Shown: piece after piece, positions 60,147 through 64,000 of the stretch
Position numbering within the stretch: position 1 is the stretch's first letter
Layout of the letters: each line of letters opens with the position of its first letter
Assembly: GCA_041396985.1 (NCBI GenBank)
Contig: JAWKXO010000001.1
Span: 806,001 to 870,000 of the forward strand
From: Emcibacteraceae bacterium
GTDB lineage: Bacteria; Pseudomonadota; Alphaproteobacteria; Sphingomonadales; Emcibacteraceae
Length of the DNA stretch: 64,000 nucleotides
Reading direction: 5' to 3'
Notes under the pieces: generated by a model
What the model saw: only the letters and a program-made list of their open reading frames with translations
Database searches by the model: none
What the model was told of the DNA's origin: nothing
Program-made: the position numbers and the translations under genes

Positions 60147-60662
60147 ATGCAACTCACCCTTAGCAAACTCGGTCAGTTCATTGCGGTTCCTCTGGCGGGA
60201 ATTATTCTTATGTCATGTTCCGACCAATCAAACGACGAGACCAAAGTGTCTCAATCCTCTGAAACAATGGAGCAACCCATGACGGCAGAACATAGTTTTT
60301 TAGAAGAAAATAAAAACAGAGAAGGCGTCCACGTCACAAAAAGCGGCCTACAATATGAAATTATTACCGAAGGAACAGGTGAACGCCCCATGGCGACTGA
60401 CATGGTAACCGTACATTACGAAGGCACCCATACTGATGGAACTGTATTTGACAGCAGTATTCAGCGTGGGCAACCAGCGGAATTTCCCTTAAATCGCGTA
60501 ATCGCAGGCTGGACAGAAGGTGTGCAGTTGATGAAAGAAGGCGCAAAATATAAATTTTTCATTCCTTCAAACCTTGCCTATGGTGCAAGCGGGACGCCTG
60601 GAGGACCAATCGGGCCCAATGAAGATTTGATTTTTACGGTAGAACTTATTCGCGTGAATTAA
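60147..60662 (+). CDS. FKBP-type peptidyl-prolyl isomerase lipoprotein
   Basis: The 171-residue exported lipoprotein (ILMSC, Cys 24) ends in an FKBP domain (about 65-170): TVHYEGTHTDGTVFDSSIQRG, the V-x-GW motif VIAGWTEGVQLMKEGAKYKFFIP and LAYGASG. It isomerises prolyl bonds of envelope proteins during folding, as E. coli FkpA does. Its N-terminal linker is short, so it lacks the FkpA dimer domain. Confidence 0.92.
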   Translation: MQLTLSKLGQFIAVPLAGIILMSCSDQSNDETKVSQSSETMEQPMTAEHSFLEENKNREGVHVTKSGLQYEIITEGTGERPMATDMVTVHYEGTHTDGTVFDSSIQRGQPAEFPLNRVIAGWTEGVQLMKEGAKYKFFIPSNLAYGASGTPGGPIGPNEDLIFTVELIRVN

Positions 60663-60671
60663 TTAAAAAAA

Positions 60672-60745
60672 TTAGGTGGCCCCGATTAGCGTTTTGCACA
60701 AATTGTGAGGGGAGTGTTTATACAGAATAAACCGGGACCACCTAA
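60672..60745. repeat. Long imperfect inverted repeat between convergent genes
   Basis: TTAGGTGGCCCCGATT (60672-60687) and AACCGGGACCACCTAA (60730-60745) pair at 14 of 16 positions across a 42-base loop that itself holds CACAA/TTGTG. It lies between the FKBP gene and the convergent glycine-zipper gene. The loop is too large for a normal terminator; a small RNA or repeat element is possible. Confidence 0.5.
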
Positions 60746-60784
60746 ACTCAGTTACTACAACTCAAACTACTCAAAAAATTCCTT

Positions 60785-61255
60785 TTAATTGTTGACTATT
60801 TTCCAGTCACCGTCTGGTTGACGGCATGCTTTACCATAAGCATTCTGGGTTTCACCACCGATCGTTACAGTTTGCTGAAACTCACGACAATACTGTCCTG
60901 AATCATTTTGTTGTGCCGGTTGGGCAATATAACTGCCTGAATGACCGTTATCCGGATTATACCAGGTGGAAGCCTGTCCTGATGGGTAAGTTTCCAGTGC
61001 AACCTGCTGTGCCTGATACATGGACTTCCGATCGGCTTCATCCAGTGAACGGCCAATACTGTTCCCGATAATACCGCCGGCTAGAGCACCTATAACCATG
61101 CCATTCCCTGTACCGCCACGGCCGTTATCTGAAATAGCCGATCCAACAAGCGCACCGCCTATGGCACCCATGAATGTTCCAAATCCTTCTTTGGAGCCTT
61201 GTTCACAGGCTGACAGTGTAAAAACACATAACACCAATGCTGTAACTTTTTTCAT
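60785..61255 (-). CDS. Glycine-zipper outer-membrane lipoprotein
   Basis: A 156-residue lipoprotein (TLSAC lipobox, Cys 16). Residues 28-75 form a glycine-zipper 2TM domain (GTFMGAIGGALVGSAIS and GALAGGIIGNSIG), as in the rickettsial 17-kDa antigen family. The C-terminal part has TWYNPDNGHSG and YCREFQQTVTIGGETQNAYGKACRQPDGDWKIV, the usual RcnB/17-kDa-antigen type tail with two Cys. Envelope structural role inferred from the family. Confidence 0.87.
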   Translation of the reverse strand: MKKVTALVLCVFTLSACEQGSKEGFGTFMGAIGGALVGSAISDNGRGGTGNGMVIGALAGGIIGNSIGRSLDEADRKSMYQAQQVALETYPSGQASTWYNPDNGHSGSYIAQPAQQNDSGQYCREFQQTVTIGGETQNAYGKACRQPDGDWKIVNN

Positions 61256-61370
61256 AACTCTTTCCTCACATAGATAACTAAAACTGTTTTCATGATTTCA
61301 TACTAACAATATCAAACTGAATGAATTCTGAACATCAGGTTCAGCAAAAGATGTATTTTTGTTCATAATT

Positions 61371-62753
61371 CTATACTGATGGTAGAATTAATGTTGCAAG
61401 AAGCCCGCTTCCCGTGTCTGATTGCTTATTTTCATCCAGAATTATTTTCCCACCATAGAGGTCCGCCAAGTCTTTGACTATTGATAGCCCCAATCCTGTC
61501 CCTGGAATTTTTTCATCTAGGCGTCCTCCCCGGGCGAAGACAGCTTCTCTGGCTTTTATATCTATACCCGGGCCATCATCACAAATCTGAATTCTTATAT
61601 TTTGACCTTCTTTAAAACATTCAACGGTGATATTTCTTCTGGCCCATTTGGCAGCATTTTCCATAATATTGCCAACCATCTCTTCAAAATCATTAAGATC
61701 GCCTTTAAAGACCAGGCGCTTTTCTTCCATTTCAGTCTTTACAATAATATTCTTATCCGGGTGAACTTTATTTAATGCACGTGCAATATTATGTATGGAG
61801 GGCATAATCTGGCTATGACTGCTGATTGTTTTAACATTCGCAGCCATCCGAGCCCTTTTTAAATAATGCTCAACATATTTGTGCATATTCTCGGTTTGCT
61901 TGGCGACCGTTTCCGACATTGGTCCATCATTCATTCGGGCCTCATTTCTTAATACGGCAATGGGCGTCTTAAGGGCATGTGCCAAATTTCCCACTTGAGT
62001 CCTCGAGCGCTCTACAATTTCATTATTATGGTCAAGCAATGCATTTAATTCATCAGCCAGTGGCTGAATCTCACTGGGGAAATCTTTCGGTAAATATTCC
62101 TCTTCGCCATTTCTGACTTTACTAAGCGATTCTTTAATATGGCCAAGTGGTTTTAGGCCGAGAAAAACCTGAAGAAGCGATGCCGCAATAAGTCCCGCAC
62201 CAAGGGCCCCCAACCCGACCAGAAGGATTTTGTCGAAACGATCCGCCTGTTCATCAATTTCAGAAGTATCAATAGCAACAGCAAAACGGTAAATTAAATC
62301 ACTTCCCGGCAATGTCACGTCACGCTCAACTAAACGCAACTGCTGTTCTTCCGGGCCTGATGTAAACCGATATCTTGTCCTGTTTACAGTTTGATCAAAA
62401 TTGACGTCGAGGCTGACATCCCATAACGACCTTGATCTTACCGGACTAAATCCTTTCGGGGCAATCTGCCAATACCAACCGGAATAAGGTTGCTCAAACC
62501 TCGGATCAACCATTGGCCTGGATAAATTAACCGTTGTTGACGTATCATCCGAGCTTATCCCGATCAGATTTTCGAGCAGGCTGTTCAGGCGTTCATCAAA
62601 ATTTTGTTCAAGCGTATCACGAAAAACAAGGGAAAGCAGATACCCTCCAAGAACCAATGCCAGTGCTGTCCAGATAACAGAAATAGTAACCAGTCGCACC
62701 CATAGCGACCGCCTTCTTCCTGTTCCTGTTTTTTGAGCTTCATTCAGCGTCAA
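61371..62753 (-). CDS. Sensor histidine kinase, PhoQ-like subgroup
   Basis: The 460-residue kinase has two membrane helices (about 19-42 and 175-198) around a periplasmic sensor domain, a HAMP segment, a phosphoacceptor NLAHALKTPIAVL (HxxKTP variant seen in PhoQ-type kinases), and a HATPase with DDGPGID and GTGLGLSIVKDLADLYGG. It overlaps the response-regulator gene by 14 bases and forms a two-component system with it. Confidence 0.93.
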   Translation of the reverse strand: MTLNEAQKTGTGRRRSLWVRLVTISVIWTALALVLGGYLLSLVFRDTLEQNFDERLNSLLENLIGISSDDTSTTVNLSRPMVDPRFEQPYSGWYWQIAPKGFSPVRSRSLWDVSLDVNFDQTVNRTRYRFTSGPEEQQLRLVERDVTLPGSDLIYRFAVAIDTSEIDEQADRFDKILLVGLGALGAGLIAASLLQVFLGLKPLGHIKESLSKVRNGEEEYLPKDFPSEIQPLADELNALLDHNNEIVERSRTQVGNLAHALKTPIAVLRNEARMNDGPMSETVAKQTENMHKYVEHYLKRARMAANVKTISSHSQIMPSIHNIARALNKVHPDKNIIVKTEMEEKRLVFKGDLNDFEEMVGNIMENAAKWARRNITVECFKEGQNIRIQICDDGPGIDIKAREAVFARGGRLDEKIPGTGLGLSIVKDLADLYGGKIILDENKQSDTGSGLLATLILPSV

Positions 62754-63399
62754 GCTGATACCCCAGTCCTCTAATGGTTTTAATAATATCTATTCCGATT
62801 TTCTTTCTGATCCTGGTGACAAATACTTCTATTGTGTTTGAATCACGATCAAAATCCTGATCATAAATATGCTCTGTCAGTTCTGTACGTGAGATCACTT
62901 TATTCGGGTGATGCATCATGTAAGACAGCAGCTTATATTCCTGTGCCGTCAGTTTTATGGGCACGCCATTTACCGTTACTTTTGAGGAGGCACTGTTTAA
63001 TGTCAGGCCCTTAATTGAAAGTTCCGATGAACTTTGACCAGCCGCACGCCTTATTAGTGCTCTGATCCTTGCAAGGATTTCTTCAATCTGGAATGGTTTG
63101 GGAACATAATCATCTGCTCCTGCATCTAAACCGGCAACTTTCTCGGACCAACTGTCGCGTGCCGTTAAGATCAATACCGGTGTATCAATGCCTGCCCCGC
63201 GCCATTTCTTTAAAATACTGATGCCGTCCATGACTGGTAGCCCCAGATCAAGAATTATGGCGTCATAGCTTTCTGTCTCTCCAAGAAAATGGGCATCCTC
63301 CCCATTCAGTGAAGCATCAACAGCATAACCCGCATCCTCCAAAAAACTTTTAAGTTGGCGCGACAAATCCGGATCATCTTCCGCCAGCAACAATCTCAT
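62740..63399 (-). CDS. OmpR/PhoB-family response regulator
   Basis: The 219-residue regulator has a receiver domain with acidic EDD (7-9), the phosphorylated Asp in AIILDLGLP (Asp 51) and Lys in YVPKPF, and a C-terminal winged helix with LTAQEYKLLSYMMHHPNKVISR and DSNTIEVFVTRIRKKIG. Partner of the adjacent PhoQ-like kinase. Confidence 0.95.
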   Translation of the reverse strand: MRLLLAEDDPDLSRQLKSFLEDAGYAVDASLNGEDAHFLGETESYDAIILDLGLPVMDGISILKKWRGAGIDTPVLILTARDSWSEKVAGLDAGADDYVPKPFQIEEILARIRALIRRAAGQSSSELSIKGLTLNSASSKVTVNGVPIKLTAQEYKLLSYMMHHPNKVISRTELTEHIYDQDFDRDSNTIEVFVTRIRKKIGIDIIKTIRGLGYQLDAE

Positions 63400-63402
63400 A
63401 TT

Positions 63403-63801
63403 TTACCCTTTCACATCTACAATTTGTGCGCTTTTAGCATCCACTTTTATGGAGACCAGCTTACCTGCGTCTGTTAACACTTTTACGTCATATAGATAAT
63501 TCAATCCTTCTCTTCTGGGAATGAGAAGCTGAACATCAACGATCCTGCCCGGATATTTATCTCTCACCACTTTTCGGATTTCTGAAAGAGACAGTATTTC
63601 ACCACTGATTACTTTGCCGGGAAGGTCATCATGTCTGGAAAAAGAATCCGGTATACGTCGGGCGGGCTGAGGAATTGATAAAGAATTCGGTCCAATTCTC
63701 CGTTGTCCAGGCACCTCAATAGGCTCCTGTGCATTGCCGGATATTGGAATGATTATAGAACAAACCAAAATCACGTATATGTACAAAGTGATTCTTTTCA
63801 T
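63403..63801 (-). CDS. PepSY-domain periplasmic protein
   Basis: A 132-residue protein with a signal peptide ending ISGNA and a PepSY domain at residues 63-130 (ISLSEIRKVVRDKYPGRIVDVQLL, YLYDVKVLTDAGKLVSIKVDAKSAQIVDV). PepSY proteins next to two-component systems are common and may restrain or feed signals to the sensor. It begins the operon, three bases before the response regulator. Confidence 0.88.
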   Translation of the reverse strand: MKRITLYIYVILVCSIIIPISGNAQEPIEVPGQRRIGPNSLSIPQPARRIPDSFSRHDDLPGKVISGEILSLSEIRKVVRDKYPGRIVDVQLLIPRREGLNYLYDVKVLTDAGKLVSIKVDAKSAQIVDVKG

Positions 63802-63834
63802 GATCGAATACTAGTGGCGACCTGCTTAATATAG

Positions 63835-63862
63835 GATGAATAGGATTGAATTCCTACTCATC
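63835..63862. terminator. Weak hairpin between PepSY operon and the next gene
   Basis: GATGAATAGGA and TCCTACTCATC form an 11-bp stem with one mismatch around TTGAAT. No T-run follows on either strand, so it could be a weak terminator of the right-hand gene or an operator. Confidence 0.25.
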
Positions 63863-63902
63863 AGCTGTTGACCCCAATAGTTTAACGTTTTGAATATTAT
63901 GA

Positions 63903-64000
63903 TTATACGCCCAATCTTTCCTGAATTGCTGTATTTGTCGTTGTATAGCCCGTTGTCATTTTACGGTCCGGAAATGCATATTTGAATGAAGCATGACACA
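63903..64000 (-). CDS. C-terminus of a protein that begins beyond the window
   Basis: On the minus strand a frame open from the window edge ends with a TAA at 63903-63905. The visible 31 residues include FKYAFPDRKMTTGY and end in IQERLGV. No family can be named from so short a piece. The frame and distance to the next gene are plausible for the last gene before the PepSY operon. Confidence 0.4.
   Translation of the reverse strand, partial: CHASFKYAFPDRKMTTGYTTTNTAIQERLGV

Noticed and set aside
1..64000. CRISPR array, transposon or prophage
   Set aside because: No regularly spaced direct repeats, transposase, integrase or phage structural genes were seen on either strand; the only tandem repeat is the 18-bp coding repeat at 32-85.

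Overview
The window looks like chromosomal DNA from an AT-rich alphaproteobacterium. The lipoprotein and tRNA-modification block (tsaB, rimI, fur, plsC, miaB, phoH, ybeY, corC, lnt, XRE regulator), the glnD/mutS/murJ group, the meaB and acyl-CoA genes and the outer-membrane lipoproteins fit an aerobic Gram-negative alphaproteobacterium. The exact order cannot be fixed by reading alone. No transposase, integrase, phage gene, rRNA or CRISPR array was seen. No gene-free stretch exceeds 300 bases.
Layout. 1-2115: an accessory-looking left edge with a YfbU-family protein entering from outside the window, a 56-residue zinc-ribbon microprotein and a DUF4062 protein, ending at the 3' end of a tRNA-Leu(CAG), a classic island attachment point. 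2164-6799: a molybdate module with a short ModE-like repressor, a perfect 44-bp palindromic operator, an alginate-export-family porin and modABC. 6801-9701: an orphan membrane sensor kinase with two solute-binding domains and a FixL-like PAS. 9926-17832: fatty-acid oxidation (FadE), fumarase, a sodium:solute symporter coupled to a divergent acyl-amino-acid deacylase lipoprotein, and ArsC. 17960-18865: bfd and bfr iron storage with clear promoters and a terminator buried inside pyrD.
18811-44952 is mostly minus-strand housekeeping: pyrD, DUF952, XRE, lnt-corC-ybeY-phoH-miaB-plsC, fur-rimI-tsaB, nfuA, UspA, DUF2333, a tyrosine/glycine-rich lipoprotein, trpS, murJ, glnD, mutS, an OlsB-like acyltransferase, an AmpG-like permease, a TetR regulator and rpmB. 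A plus-strand polysaccharide deacetylase and a small zinc-ribbon protein interrupt it. 45195-50770 holds a second deacylase lipoprotein, meaB, a TetR regulator and a divergent thiolase/acyl-CoA dehydrogenase operon. 50807-52970 has a structured intergenic repeat, a TolB-like/TPR protein and a small membrane-anchored protein.
53097-59923 is the most system-like stretch. It holds a sugar-nucleotide epimerase, a CDP-alcohol phosphotransferase, a secreted protein of uncertain fold, a MOP-type flippase and a stand-alone chorismate mutase. These face a two-gene operon of inositol-3-phosphate synthase and a sugar-phosphate nucleotidyltransferase. Together they suggest synthesis and export of an inositol-phosphate-containing lipid or glycan. 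The right end carries an FKBP lipoprotein, a glycine-zipper lipoprotein, a PepSY/response-regulator/histidine-kinase operon and the tail of one more minus-strand gene.
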